A DNA stretch of 64,000 nt from Elysia chlorotica (lineage: Eukaryota > Mollusca > Gastropoda > Plakobranchidae), in contig RQTK01000320.1 of assembly GCA_003991915.1 (NCBI GenBank), positions 335,415-399,414 on the forward strand, written 5' to 3'. The number at the start of each line of letters is the position of its first letter. Positions within the stretch are counted from its first letter, which is position 1. The notes beneath the pieces are model-generated. The model saw only the letters and a program-made list of their open reading frames with translations. It ran no database searches and had not been told where the DNA came from. Of the stretch, positions 1-14,482 are shown piece by piece. The position numbers and the translations under genes were made by a program.

Positions 1-455
1 CTCAAAACCCTTCAAAGTTTCTTGATGGAGATGTATATCTGTAAACACCAATAATCTATGTTTTTCGTTGTTGTTTTTGTGTGGTCGTATGCGATTATTA
101 TCAATAATTATTTTTTTACTGCTGATAAAAGCATCAAAACCAAAAAGAGGTCTTGTTGCCTCCTAATCACCGGAACAAAACAAAAACCAAAAATAAAATA
201 AAAATATCAATGGTACCGATTAAATAAATTCCTAAAAAACGAATGAAAATTTTTAAAAAGTTAAAAAGAAAAAGAAGAAAAAAAAGAACAAGATTGATTG
301 TAAGTTACCTTACCTTCAAAATTTTCAATCGGTTAGTTTTGAAAAAAAAAGGGAGATCATTAAGTAATATTCATGAGCCTGACTTTTTCTTAATTACTGT
401 GAAGTAAAGGAAACCAGTTCGACCCCTCAGAATATCAAGGTTCTATCTGGCTCCT

Positions 456-3724
<3,269 letters not shown>

Positions 3725-3835
3725 ATTGAGTACTATATGATATGGCGAAAAACAAACTTCTTAAGCAAAAGCTAGAATATTGTGTTATTGGTTTCTTGTA
3801 AATGTACGCGGTTACTTTTTTAGGGCCGCTAATTG

Positions 3836-3843
3836 TTTATATA
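3836..3843 (-). promoter_or_regulatory. TATA box of the H-type lectin gene
   Basis: On the minus strand the bases read TATATAAA, about 112 bases upstream of the lectin ATG at 3724. A start site about 30 bases downstream (near 3806) would leave a 5' leader of about 80 bases. The position is typical of a tissue-specific secreted-protein promoter. No transcript evidence is available. Confidence 0.45.
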
Positions 3844-4470
3844 CCAGGCAGTGCCCTCGTATTTTCCCGCTGTTGACGGTGAAAAATGCTACGGTCATAA
3901 TGGGCAGTGTCACACTGGGTGAAGGGGAAACATGACTAATGACCTTTTTTTCATCAAGGAATGCAGGACTGCTAGGAACAATACAGTGGTAAGCACAAGT
4001 TGACCCGGCCGTTGGATCATGTGAGAATAGCATAAATTCCTTGACCAGGCGTCCAGTGAAACGGCCGTATTTCGTGTGATTAATTAAAGGACCAGGGAAC
4101 TGCATGTTATCTAATGAAGTTATTGTCTAGACTGTCCTTAAACTTCGAGGTAGTGGGAAAATAGATACCCCCCCCCCGCATGTGTCAGGTAATTTGTATT
4201 CCAAGGGTCGAGAGTTTGTTCATGTTGTTATGGTATTAATGCCATGTATAAATTAGCACATGTATAATGCATATTAATTAAGTTTACATGCATTAAGACT
4301 AATTTCTATTTCTGTCAATTTTAACTTTAAGGGTTGCTTTAACTAAAATAATTCTTTTGAATGCCAGCGAGCGCGGGGTTTTTCATCGTGTTATACAGAA
4401 AAAGAATCCGCTGTCGTAACACTACTGTTTAGAACAACTAAACCTACACCTGTGGGGGGGGGGGGGGGGG

Positions 4471-4712
4471 TAGCCAACTGGCGCAAGAAGTAGAGCGTTG
4501 ATCACCAGTTCGAACCCGCGATGGGAAAAAAATTATTTTTTGCTTTGTCCGATTTTGTTCCGTACTTGTTGGCTCAGGGTCGTTATCAGTATAATGTGAC
4601 AACCCCCGCACTTCCTCCGTGTGGCTGAAAGTACAATTGTCAAATTAATGTAAGTCTTGGGACCCTCGTTGGACGTTAAGAAATCAACTCAATTAACTAA
4701 CTCCAAGTCAAA
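4471..4712 (+). mobile_element. tRNA-derived SINE preceded by a poly-G run
   Basis: A tRNA-like head carries an A-box-like stretch (AACTGGCGCAAGAAGTAG) and a B box (GTTCGAACCCG). It is followed by the family body (CGTACTTGTTGGCTCAGG, CAGTATAATGTGACAACC) and the tail GGGACCCTCGTTGGACGTTA with ACTCAA-like units. A run of about 18 G lies directly before the head. It is upstream of the lectin promoter. Confidence 0.7.
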
Positions 4713-5639
4713 ACCTTTGTGTGCTGTTTAAGTCCAAGGATCAGTTGAGTTGAAGTGTTAGTTTCTCATAATTGCGACCCATCGAAGATGGATGTTGCTT
4801 TTTTTTCTTACTTTTCCTTCAAATTAAAATTTTATTTTTTTTTAACGCACATGCTTTGCTTTTTTCATAAATATTACACAAATCACATTCAGCATTTTAC
4901 TTTGAGACCTTTCTGCGAAATTTTAGAGTTACTGCTCAAAATTTATCTTAATACAATCGCATATGAGTGTTAGGACAAACGCTTGTTATTGTTTTTTTAT
5001 ATAGATGTTGTTGTTGCTGTTGTTGTTGATTTTGTTTTTGTTGTTGTTGTGCTTTTTTTTCAATATCCAAAACATATACTCAACAATTGTTGTTATTTTT
5101 CTGTTGTTACTTTTTTTTTCTTCCAATATCCAAAAATGTATACGCAACCAGCTGGAAAATAATAAAAAAAAAACAACACGCCAATAGTCAGGGACTGTAT
5201 AATATGGCCCGTTTTGCGAAAACGGTACAATTAGTGCCCTATGACAGCCAAGGTCCAAGGAGAAAACCGTGCCTGCAAAATCTGGTGACTTTTATGTCAT
5301 AATGGCTCTTTAGTGTCGCCCTGTTAATGATGTTGTCTCCCTGCCAGAACAGCCGTGTATCCGTGTATCCTGTCTGCTGATTCACGCCGCACTCCGCTTA
5401 GATACGCTTTATAAAAACCACAAGAAAGTGCTTTCAAGTGTTTATGAAAAGACAGCAAAATCATATTTATCACTGTGTTTTATTAAAACGATTCATGCCT
5501 GGAATAAGAATAAAACTATTCAGTATCAATCATTACCTTTTGAATTTTTTCTAAATAAACCTAATTAAAGCAGATTAGTTGTAGGCTAAGCCCCTTTTGT
5601 ATTTTCGTGGTATCTTCTCCGAATTCTTTTTAGCAACAG

Positions 5640-5765
5640 ATACGATAAGATAAGATAAGCCTTTACTATTACATAGGGAAAATTTTCTTGGTCGCACAAT
5701 AATACATTTGATACAATATCACAATATCAGTTGTACATGTGTGAGATAGAAAATAATGATAATGA
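5640..5765 (-). mobile_element. 3' end of a non-LTR retrotransposon
   Basis: Read on the minus strand, this ends in CTTATCTTATCTTATC repeats after a short AT-rich 3' UTR. The LINE copies at 19705-20590 and 24086-25765 end in the same kind of tail. Only the extreme 3' end remains and no coding sequence is visible. Confidence 0.45.
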
Positions 5766-5814
5766 TAATAAAATATAATTTTCCATTCACATAATTGTTG
5801 AAATTATAGACTTG

Positions 5815-5912
5815 CAGAAATACAAACAAATCTGCCGAACATGGGACCCGAACCGCGGATCTCCCAACCTGGAGACCAACGATCCAGCACTTGAGTCAGT
5901 TCGCACCCCTCT
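5815..5912 (-). mobile_element. SINE head / tRNA-like fragment
   Basis: On the minus strand this shows an A box (TGACTCAAGTGCTGG), a LeftArm GTTGGTCTCCAGGTTGGGAG and a B box (GGTTCGGGTCCC), then a GGCAGATTTGTTTG stretch that matches the start of the SINE body near 49033. It is a 5' fragment of the same family rather than a working tRNA gene, because the acceptor stem does not pair. Confidence 0.5.
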
Positions 5913-6348
5913 AAGTTTAGCAATTTTGCAGCAATCTGATAGATGCTGGTACAAACGAGTTTTTATACCTGTCTGTTTTGGCCCTTTTTATATTAATCTG
6001 CTACTTCTTTGTGATGTTTTATATTCACTATGAAAAAGGAGTTGGTTTTGTTTAACGTGAGCCTCATGGAATGGAAAAACAAACAGGATTCAGTTTGTGC
6101 ACGGAATAGTGAATATTTGTTTGATAAATCAATATTGGAATAGGTTTGCGTCCGATGAATCATAACACTTGGAGACGGGGGCACCAATTGAGATTTGAAC
6201 CGCCCCCCCCCCCCCCCCCCTTCCCGAATGATGCTGGATGGAGTCCATGTGAGTTATATTGACACCGGTACAATAACGCACATTGTCCCGGCTAGCCTTC
6301 CCACCTTGGCTGGACTGTCTTGATCTATCGCAGGTCAACATCTACTGC
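5913..6348. other. Intergenic, poly-C run, no gene seen
   Basis: Contains a run of about 17 C (from 6203) and a moderately GC-rich block at 6225-6345 with no protein match that I recognise. It ends where the 339-bp inverted-repeat arm starts. Confidence 0.5.
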
Positions 6349-6687
6349 CGACCAACCAAGGCTCTGGGAAAGCCACGTGGCTTTAGGAACGTGGAGACAT
6401 TTGCGCGGAATGCATTTTGAGATTCAACTCTAGAATCAAACAATTGTAGTTTACTTTGGTTCATTATCGATTTCTCTATATTTTTGTCATTGACTAAATT
6501 GCGAGCACAAGAGTTAAATTGCACAAGTAAACTAGAGATAACGCCTGAAAATGCAGTACTTCATACTTAAGTTCTATAATAATACAATCGTGAAAATCCA
6601 TAGTTACCTTTCTGTTTCCCTGCAAACGTTACAGAAATATGAAACATCTTTAATTTGAAAAAAAATTAAAGCGCCTTCAAATTTGAA
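6349..6687 (+). repeat. Left arm of a 339-bp inverted repeat
   Basis: This arm and 10183-10521 are reverse complements over 339 bases with only a few mismatches and single-base indels by eye. It starts CGACCAACCAAGGCTCTGGG and ends CGCCTTCAAATTTGAAC. The two arms enclose the phytanoyl-dioxygenase-like exons b, c and terminal. No terminal inverted repeats or target duplications are visible within the arm, so its class is unknown. Confidence 0.85.
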
Positions 6688-7953
6688 CCGAGTAATCCAA
6701 AATGAGGTACTTTATAATTATAAGAAGCCGACATGGATTGTTCACAGCAAACTAATATATAAGCGTAATATATAATTATACTCTCAAAAGTCATTGGTTT
6801 CGGGTTGACTTCAAATACTTACTAAATCTAGATATAAGATTTAAACCGCATGTCTTATCTGCCTATTAAAAAAAATTGCAATTTGTGAAATTGTCAATTA
6901 AACGTTTTTGTGGTTTCAAATAATTGATACATTCAAACCTTTCCCTCGTATTGTTAACTTGCTTTTGTTGCAACAAGTGTGAGGCGTCAAACTTCCAATG
7001 TATTTCTGACGAAGCTTGACAGATCGTTCATAGTTATAATTATTCCGGAGAATGGGTCCAAAGTTTGAGGATGAAAGAGGTGGAAAATAACAAGAATCCT
7101 AGAGTATGGCTTTCTTGTTTTCTGCAATGCCGATAGTTTGCAATTTGCAATAATGAAAGAACAGAGCATAGTATAAGATAAGAGGTAAAGAGACGGGTTG
7201 ATATCATATAACAATGTGAAAAAAAAGGAAACGAATTTTTTTAAAGAGCCTATATTAGCAATCAGCAGCGATGATAAGAGAGAAGAAAAAGAAAAGAAAC
7301 TCGATTTCTAACATTCACTGTGATTTTGAAATAGCATTAAACTTTGTGTTTTAAACATTATATTGCATAATCTTTACTTTTACATGTGTTGTTATTTTTA
7401 TGTTATTGATAGTAGTTTGGATATAATTTGTGTAAAACCATCTATATTTACGAACTTGTCTCGATAAGTAAACCTCATTTCGGAAGGGAACAAAGTAAAT
7501 AAGAAACAAAGTAAAGACACGATGAGAAGTGACGCCCGTGGACTCAGTCATGCAGCGCTGACCTTGTGAGAAGTTACACGTAGTGGCAGCAGTTTAGCCA
7601 GCTTGTCAGAGAAAGATTACTGGACCCACAACTGTGTCACTCGTTGGACTGGTCGTTTGACAAACCCCACGGAGCGTTGCTGGCCGAGTGAACTGGACAT
7701 TCATCATGAGATTTTCTGGGAATTTATGACGCGAATTCATTAACCTTACCCTAGTGTGTTGAAAAAAAAAATCTCTCTGTGTCTAGAAGCGCCTTCCCTT
7801 CATGAGAAAGAAAATGAGCGACACGTAAAAAAAAGAAGAGGCGGGGTGGAGAAAATGGGAAGGGGGAGAGATCTTTATAGTGCGTATGCTGGACACGTCA
7901 ATTGAATTGTATGCTGACTATCAAAGGTAGCTAACATTAGATTCAGGGTAGTT

Positions 7954-7954
<1 letters not shown>
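6688..7954. other. Intergenic sequence without a recognisable gene
   Basis: AT-rich overall. The patch at 7500-7720 is more GC-balanced than its surroundings and could be a non-coding exon or promoter, but no ORF, TATA box or splice pair supports that. I see nothing else here. Confidence 0.45.

Positions 7955-8047
<93 letters not shown>
7955..8047. repeat. (GA)n microsatellite
   Basis: Uninterrupted GA dinucleotide tract of about 46 units. Confidence 0.97.
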
Positions 8048-8051
<4 letters not shown>

Positions 8052-8466
8052 GCGCATTTTAGAAATTAAAGATTGGATCAGAGAAAAAATACAAGAGAGC
8101 TAGAGGTTAAAGTTAGAGTAAACGGAATAAGAAAATGTAAAGAAAACGAATTTGATTTTTCATCACTAAAGTATAAATTTAATTCTTATCGAACCAACAT
8201 CCTCAAAAAACCCATTTCGAGAGACAGTGTCAGAAAGTAGCTTTTGAGAAATTCCTTAAAAAAAAAAAATTCAACAACAGTGAATCGAACCTTGAGACCA
8301 AAGAAAAATCAATAAAAATATGTATGAAATAGCTTTTATACTTTTATAGCCATCTTATTGGTGATATTGAAAGTTTTTCAGATCTTTTAATTTGCTTGGT
8401 TTCAAAACCAATGGCACAGTCTGTCTAGCTTGCAAACAAAGTGTTCCAAATTCATCGTTGCAATCA

Positions 8467-8490
8467 TTAAAATATCACTGCTGTAGTGAA

Positions 8491-8545
<55 letters not shown>

Positions 8546-8569
8546 TTAAAATATCACTGCTGTAGTGAA
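8467..8569. repeat. (AAT)n microsatellite flanked by a 24-bp direct repeat
   Basis: An (AAT)n tract at about 8491-8545 is bracketed by identical 24-base copies at 8467-8490 and 8546-8569 (core AAAATATCACTGCTGTAG). The symmetry looks like a duplication made when the trinucleotide tract was inserted or expanded. Confidence 0.9.
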
Positions 8570-8600
8570 CGGGGAGGATGGAAAACCAACAAAACCAGTA

Positions 8601-8723
8601 AACAAGTACATGCTAAGTACATGCTAAAAAAGAATATTCAAGATAATCGTATTAAAAAAGGGTGCTCATACGCACCCCATTCCAAAACAACTTAGTGTGT
8701 TATTACATTCTCTCGGAATATGA
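8601..8723 (+). repeat. 123-bp direct repeat, copy 1
   Basis: Matches 9499-9621 with a single visible mismatch. It contains a small internal doublet (AGTACATGCTAAGTACATGC). This copy abuts an AAT-rich stretch next to exon c of the dioxygenase-like gene. The other copy abuts the gene's terminal exon, which suggests that a segment moved or was duplicated. Confidence 0.9.
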
Positions 8724-8783
8724 AATAATAATAATAATAATGATAATGATAGTAACAATAATTTCCTCCCTACATTCACGAAC

Positions 8784-10541
8784 CTGATAGGCATGAAGCC
8801 CGACCCTGTCAGCTGACTGGTCAACATGCAGCCAGCAGTCACTGTCTGTCCAGAATTTCTCCTCGCTTTCCTCGGGGGGTCGGCCTATGGCTATGGCGTC
8901 CATGGAACTCAGAAGCTTTTCTGTTTTCCATATCTGGGATAAGAAGATAATGGAAAAATCTATAAGAATGCACGCGGTACAATATAGAATAGTTTAATTA
9001 AACATGTGTAAATTAGTAGATCTACTGATAGTAATAGGTAGTTAAAATATTTTTGTCAAGTCCGTGTTTTCCGTACCAATTTGCGTTCTGGCAAAATTTA
9101 TTTGTCGGATTTCGCTAAGGCAAAAGTCCTCGTATCCCACAGTATCTCGACAGTGGCATCACTTAAAATCTTCAGACTCCAATCCTGGGACCGTCGCCCT
9201 ATATGATCACCTGGTTCCCCTCTTCCTTGAGAACCTAGAGAACTAAAACAAGCATACATCATCCCTCGTACTGTGACATTTTACCTGGGCAAAGACAGGT
9301 TTAGCACCCACTCTGACTTCCCATGCTGATTGGAGATGTCCAGATCTGTACCTCTGAATCAGAGAATTGATGGTCTGTGGCCACTGCCCCTGTGGGAAGT
9401 TACTGAGCCAGTCTCTGGTGGAGAGCGGGTGAAACAGAGAAGGGACCGAGGGAAGGGGAAAGAGAACGATATAATATAATTATTATAAAGAGATAAAGAA
9501 CAAGTACATGCTAAGTACATGCTAAAAAAGAATATTCAAGATAATCGTATTAAAAAAGGGTGTTCATACGCACCCCATTCCAAAACAACTTAGTGTGTTA
9601 TTACATTCTCTCGGAATATGATAAACATGAAAATTAACGTGCCTTGAAAGCAGCTCTCTTGCCTGCTCGCGGTTTGTTTTTAGCTTCTCCCCTCTTAAAC
9701 TCCTCGATGTGAAAAGCCCATTTCTCTTTGTTCCATATGGGTCGAAATGGTGACCTAGACTCAAGTCCCTCTTCAACACTGTCATCTTCCTCCTCGTCGT
9801 CGTCATAAGGCAGGACACCAGCAAGCCGCTTGGCCTCCTCGCTTTTGGCAATCTCCGGGAGATCGCACAGCTCCGCCGGGTCTTTGGCCTTGCCCTTGTT
9901 TATGTAGACGCTGAACGTGTTAACTTCTTCAGATGGCCAATGAGTGGTCATTTTCAGCTCTTGGTACGCTCGCCGCTTCACCTGTAAATCAGACGGGCTG
10001 GCCCAAGCAGCTGGAGTCATGCACACAAACACAACAAAGCGCCATCTTCCGGGATGTTGTCGTCCCTCTACAGGCCGGGCATTGGCATGAAAGAGGCGAG
10101 AATCCCAAAGAACCAAACCGCCTTTAGGACAGGGAATGCGTCGCCTCGTGCAGCCCTTACTCTTAAACCAATCCAAGTCACCGTTCAAATTTGAAGGCGC
10201 TTTAATTTTTTTTCAAATTAAAGATGTTTCATATTTCTGTAACGTTTGCAGGGAAACAGAAAGGTAACTATGGATTTTCACGATTGTATTATTATAGAAC
10301 TTAAGTATGAAGTACTGCATTTTCAGGCGTTATCTCTAGTTTACTTGTGCAATTTAACTCTTGTGCTCGCAATTTAGTCAATGACAAAAATATAGAGAAA
10401 TCGATAATGAACCAAAGTAAACTACAATTGTTTGATTCTAGAGTTGAATCTCAAAATGCATTCCGCGCAATGTCTCCACGTTCCTAAAGCCACGCGGCTT
10501 CCCCAGAGCCTTGGTTGGTCGAGAGAGATAGAGAGAGAGAC

Positions 10542-10573
<32 letters not shown>

Positions 10574-11005
10574 GGAGATAGAGAGAGAGAAAGGGAGAGA
10601 AAGAGAAAGAGAAAACGGGAAAGAGAAAAAAAAGTGTGGTAGGGTGTGAGGGGGTGGGTTGGGGGAAGACAAAACATACATTTTATAGCTTATAGTTTTT
10701 CTTGCGGTTGCAAATTATGATAAAATGGACAAATGGCGTTAAGATGGAATGGATAGGTACAGAGAATCACAAGACGATATTGAATTGGATGGATGGAGAT
10801 TGGCGTAGGAAAAAGCGACAAGCATCCTATGAGTGGGCATAGTTTTTTTTTTCATCAGCGGTCGGCATTTTGTGGAAAATTTTAAGGATTATTCTCCTTA
10901 CCTGAAGAACTGCTGATGCTTGTCACAATCCTCCTCTGAGATAACGCCTTTCACAACGGTCACGCCTTTGCTCTCAAGTTCATCGCGATTCTGTTGGGTG
11001 AACAT
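8784..11005 (-). CDS. Phytanoyl-CoA dioxygenase (PhyH)-like protein, exons a-c
   Basis: Three minus-strand exons join in phase: a 11005-10902, b 9414-9285 and c 8933-8784. Donors are GTAAGG, GTAAAA and GTTCGT; acceptors end CCAG and CCCAG. The start ATG has a strong context (GCCGCCATGT); an upstream acceptor at 11046 would also allow a longer N-terminus. Exon a gives MFTQQNRDELESKGVTVVKG followed by VISEEDC, the usual opening of the PhyH fold. Exon c contains WLHVDQS, the H-x-D iron-binding pair of these Fe(II)/2-oxoglutarate dioxygenases. One exon expected after c (YLEE/GSH region) was not found. The exon with the distal iron His and 2-oxoglutarate-binding part lies out of order at 9634-10182, between exons a and b. 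The substrate cannot be told from sequence. The gene is either rearranged and probably inactive, or misassembled. Confidence 0.7.
9499..9621 (+). repeat. 123-bp direct repeat, copy 2
   Basis: Second copy of the 8601-8723 repeat. It lies directly 3' of the displaced terminal exon's stop codon, so it is probably the original 3' flank of the gene. Confidence 0.9.
9634..10182 (-). pseudogene. Displaced terminal exon of the PhyH-like gene
   Basis: A minus-strand open frame of about 183 residues ending in a stop at 9634. It starts GDLDWFKSKGC, then CPKGGLVLWDSRLFHANARP: the Leu-Trp-Asp-Ser-Arg turn and the His that would be the third iron ligand. A conserved RWRFVVFVCMTPAAWAS strand follows, then an acidic stretch (DDDEEEDDSVEEG) and a basic C-terminus. 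It should follow exon c but lies between exons a and b. Its 5' edge is cut exactly where the inverted-repeat arm begins (10183), so there is no acceptor site. A copy of the 123-bp direct repeat lies just past its stop. I infer relocation or misassembly. If the order is real, splicing cannot restore the protein. Confidence 0.65.
10183..10521 (-). repeat. Right arm of the 339-bp inverted repeat
   Basis: Inverted copy of 6349-6687. Its inner end coincides with the broken 5' edge of the displaced PhyH exon. Its outer end coincides with the start of a GA-rich low-complexity tract. Confidence 0.85.
10520..10625. repeat. GA-rich low-complexity tract
   Basis: Imperfect (GA)n with GACA and GATA interruptions, in intron 1 of the PhyH-like gene. 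Confidence 0.85.
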
Positions 11006-11084
11006 GGCGGCTCGCTCTGGCTCTGGTTGTACTTTGGGTAGCAGTCTGGAGGAAGATAAGACGAAATTTTGCTTAGATGGTCGG

Positions 11085-11245
11085 GGCGAGTTGGTTTAAG
11101 TGGCAAGGCTTTCGCTTTCAAAACAGACGGCCCAAGTTCTCTCCCATTTTCGGGCAAAATTTTTCATTTCTCGGATGTCGTCCCCTACAGGTTGAGTCTG
11201 TGTTAGTATAATTTGACCGGCTGATACAGATGTCCTGGTTACTGT
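11085..11245 (+). mobile_element. SINE fragment upstream of the PhyH-like gene
   Basis: Head-like GCGAGTTGGTTTAAGTGGCAAGG, body CTACAGGTTGAGTCTGTGTTAG and AATTTGACCGGCTGATACAG match the order of the family's other copies. The 3' part is lost. Confidence 0.5.
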
Positions 11246-11309
11246 GTTCTGTCATTGTGTGGCAATTGTTTTTAAAAATTAATATAGCCTTAATGGCCTC
11301 TATCTCTCT

Positions 11310-11310
11310 G

Positions 11311-11357
<47 letters not shown>

Positions 11358-11875
11358 GGTTTAACGTCTCTTCTGTTTCCATGGGCGATATTATATGTCC
11401 ACAGTTAGATGATTTCCGAATTCAACTAGTTTTGTATCAGGCTACATATTTATTACTTATAAATTTAAAGTCTTACGCCTTGCAGGATTTAAAAAAAAAT
11501 GTATGCCTCTGGTTGTACTTTGCCCCCCCCCCCCCCCTGGTCTAGTTATCTGTTTTGTTTCAGTATACCTTACAGCACCTCAAGTTTAATAATACAGTTA
11601 ATTTCGTCTCGTACAACAAGTCTTCATAAAGATTCATCCTGTATTGCCAAAGAGTTAATAATTATAATGGTCTGAAAAAGCCCCTTGAAAATTGTATATA
11701 TTTCTGCTGAGATAGACACGAATTGTTTATGGGGTTTTCATTATTGTTGCTGCTGTTGTTTTTTATTGTTATTTTTGGTGTTGATGATGTCGTAGCTGTT
11801 GTTGACCTAATAATCATGTCGCCACGAATTTACTTAAATTGTCTGTAACGTATGCGTTTTTGCTATTGGTGTCAT

Positions 11876-11911
<36 letters not shown>

Positions 11912-12040
11912 GTTTGTTTGTTTTTTAGGTTTTTTAGGAAAGGGGGAGCGGGGGGGGGGGGGTAAACGCGTTATACAATACGTTATAATACTACTAGGTT
12001 ACACTAAAAATCAAATTTGTCGAAACATAAATCTACTTAT
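11310..12040. other. Intergenic low-complexity region
   Basis: Holds a (CT)n tract (11317-11350), the phrase GGTTTAACGTCTC that is shared with 63569, a C run at 11523, a (GTT)n tract at 11876-11915 and a G run at 11951. No gene seen. Confidence 0.6.
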
Positions 12041-12043
12041 TTA

Positions 12044-12975
12044 TGGCCCTGTCACAATAGCGTGTTGACTAACGTATGCGAAATGGTCAACACGTCGAGA
12101 CACGTTCCCGAAAAATTAATGCATACATGCTCATTTCTTAGACGTGTTGAGATCGTGTAACGTACTCGCCATGTATACGTTACATGTTCAGGGAGCGTTT
12201 ACGCCTAACGGGGGTCTAGCGTGTATGTAACTTAGAGCGGCTATACCAACTCATACATCCATTCCAGTCAGCCATAGACAATTATGCAGAGATCCATTTT
12301 TTGTGGGGGGTTTTATTACTCGAGATACACAGGATGTCGCACGACGGATAACAGCTTCCGTTGACGGACAGGCGTCCGCCAATCTGTGTTTTGCGACATG
12401 GAGGCAAAATTTGATCTATGATGGTTTCAGTTGGACACCTGCCATTGTTTTTCGGCTCTCGACACACTTTTCTCTAGAATGTTTTTATAACATAAGTATA
12501 GACCCAAGTGGTATAATTATTTAATATCGGATAGTAATAACATAAGGTCACATAAAACTTAGTTTTTGAAATACGTGTATTGAAAACTAAGCTACGAGCG
12601 TTACCACTTGGAACGCTTTGAACTAGATAGCTGGTCAAGCCAAAATCTAGCTTCGCATGTACGTGCGAAGAGCAGTTCGCCGCCTGCTTCGGGCGGCATC
12701 TGTGTTGCTTCTCCGCATACTTTGTCATGTGTGAATGACGACCCACGCTTGGCGTAGTTTGGTGTAGCCAGAACCTTTTACTTCAACTTACTTTTTTTCG
12801 TTAGCGAAAAGCTGGCATGTTAGCAACACGCTGACACACGTTGAGAAATTTGTGCATGCACAAAACTTTCCGGGCACCTCGGCGTAATGCCGACCCACGC
12901 CAAGAAAATTGAGCATGTTTAGTCGTTACTGGAACTTATGCCCGGTGTAGCACGCCACACTGACTCATCAACTAA
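12044..12975. mobile_element. Candidate non-autonomous DNA transposon
   Basis: The left part (CCCTGTCACAATAGCGTGTT onward) and the inverted right part share subterminal blocks: GTTCCCGAAAAATTAATGCATACATG on the left resembles the reverse complement of the right part near 12860. The region is rich in GTGTTGAC/AACACG words. A terminal-like block at 12943-12966 is shared with 46653-46678. No transposase is encoded; the small ORFs here match nothing I know. Ends and target duplication are not firmly defined. A PIF/Harbinger-type MITE is possible. Confidence 0.35.
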
Positions 12976-13139
12976 CGATACTCAGAGTCGACCTGGCGGG
13001 AGCCAGACAGACTCAGAGAGTATCTGTGGCGACCGCCAGAAACACTCTATCTACGCGAAAACGACTGATTTTTCGGTTGATCTAGCGGAGGAGGGGGCGA
13101 CTGACAGCTTGATCTAAGTTAACAAATTTTGGCAGACAT

Positions 13140-14450
13140 CCACACACACACACACGCACACACAAAAGAGGAGCTTTTCACGCATTCTGAATCGTCTAAA
13201 TTGAGTTTCTTTTAGGTGCGATGCATAATTATGGCCGTGAAAGCTTAATAAAACGTATGCACAACTTTAAAAAAAAAAGATACTCTGTTATAAATTTTCT
13301 GTTCTCTAAAAGGTATTTTACTCAACGGGAATTTGAGGTTTTCAGTTTTCAGCTTTATTTTATTATAATTTCTATTATAACATTCCAGCCGCATTAGCAA
13401 CAAAGTGTGTATGTGTGTGTGTGTGTGTGTAGTGTTTGGGGTGTGTCCATCAGCTTAGCCTAGCTTAACTTATCTCTACGCGAGCGTCGTAAAAACAGTT
13501 GCATAATATCAATTTAAGCGTATCAGTTACGATTTCCACTAATCAAATACCACAATTTAATTATTAACACTGTTGTTCCACACAAAGATGAAGAGTCTCT
13601 AAGACTAAAGCTAGATTTTGATCTTCCAACATCTAGACCTGGATAAAATATAGTTAAGCTATTGAAAGAAACAATTGTCAAAGCATCTATAAAATGCGTT
13701 AAGCAGTCTTAATCAGCAGAACAATCGCCTTTTTCTACCGGCTCAGTCGGTGATAGAACGCATGAGCACAAACTTTAGAATGTCGCCATTTTCAAAATGT
13801 CAAATGTGGAAATTTAACCGATAGCAGAATTGAGCAAAACCAATGAAGCCATCAAAATTTGATTTAATTATAATTATTGGGTGCATAGGCGTACTTTAAG
13901 TGGTCATGATGAGATTGGGAGTGAACATTCCTTTTATTTCATGAATGGCTCAGTGTTTTATGTTTAAGAAGTCAGTGGTGGGATAGAACTTCTTAGAATA
14001 ACGACATTATGAACCCAACATGTAAATCTAGACTAGCCGTAGTTTCCGTTATTGCATGTCAAATACAGAGGAATAGTCTGCAAGCCAATTCTTTTTGAAA
14101 GTGAAACTGTTTATATTAGGCGGCACAATACTATTTAAATTCCAAAGTCCCGATTTTGCGTTTGTTTGTTTTTTTAGTTTGTTTGTTGTTGTTTTTTTTT
14201 TGTTCATTGTTTTTTGTTGTTGAAGTTTTGTTGTTGTTGTGTTTTGTGTTGTTTTTTGTTTTTTGGGTGGGGGGGGGGGGGGGATATGGTAAAAGTCAAA
14301 TTTGTGTTTAAATACATTGTGCAGAGGGCAAGTCTTCAGTTTATAGCAATTGAAAAAAAATTAGATATCGAATACTTACTTATTATATCAACAATAGAGT
14401 AATTCATCCAAGCAGAACATAGTGAGCGACTACTTTCACTGCCGCAACAT
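13140..14450. other. Intergenic, CA/GT repeats and poly-G, no gene
   Basis: Short (CA)n at 13140, (GT)n at 13409-13430, a T/GTT-rich tract from 14160 and a G run at 14267. I see no coding signal. Confidence 0.6.
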
Positions 14451-14482
14451 GCCCCCCCCCCCCCCCCCCCCCCCCGCGGGCC

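Noticed and set aside
10438-10681. Ser/Leu-rich ORFs on the minus strand
   Set aside because: They are translations of a GA-rich tract. The same holds for ORFs at 17022-17228, 44366-44593, 46869-47251, 48121-48460 and 30010-30222.
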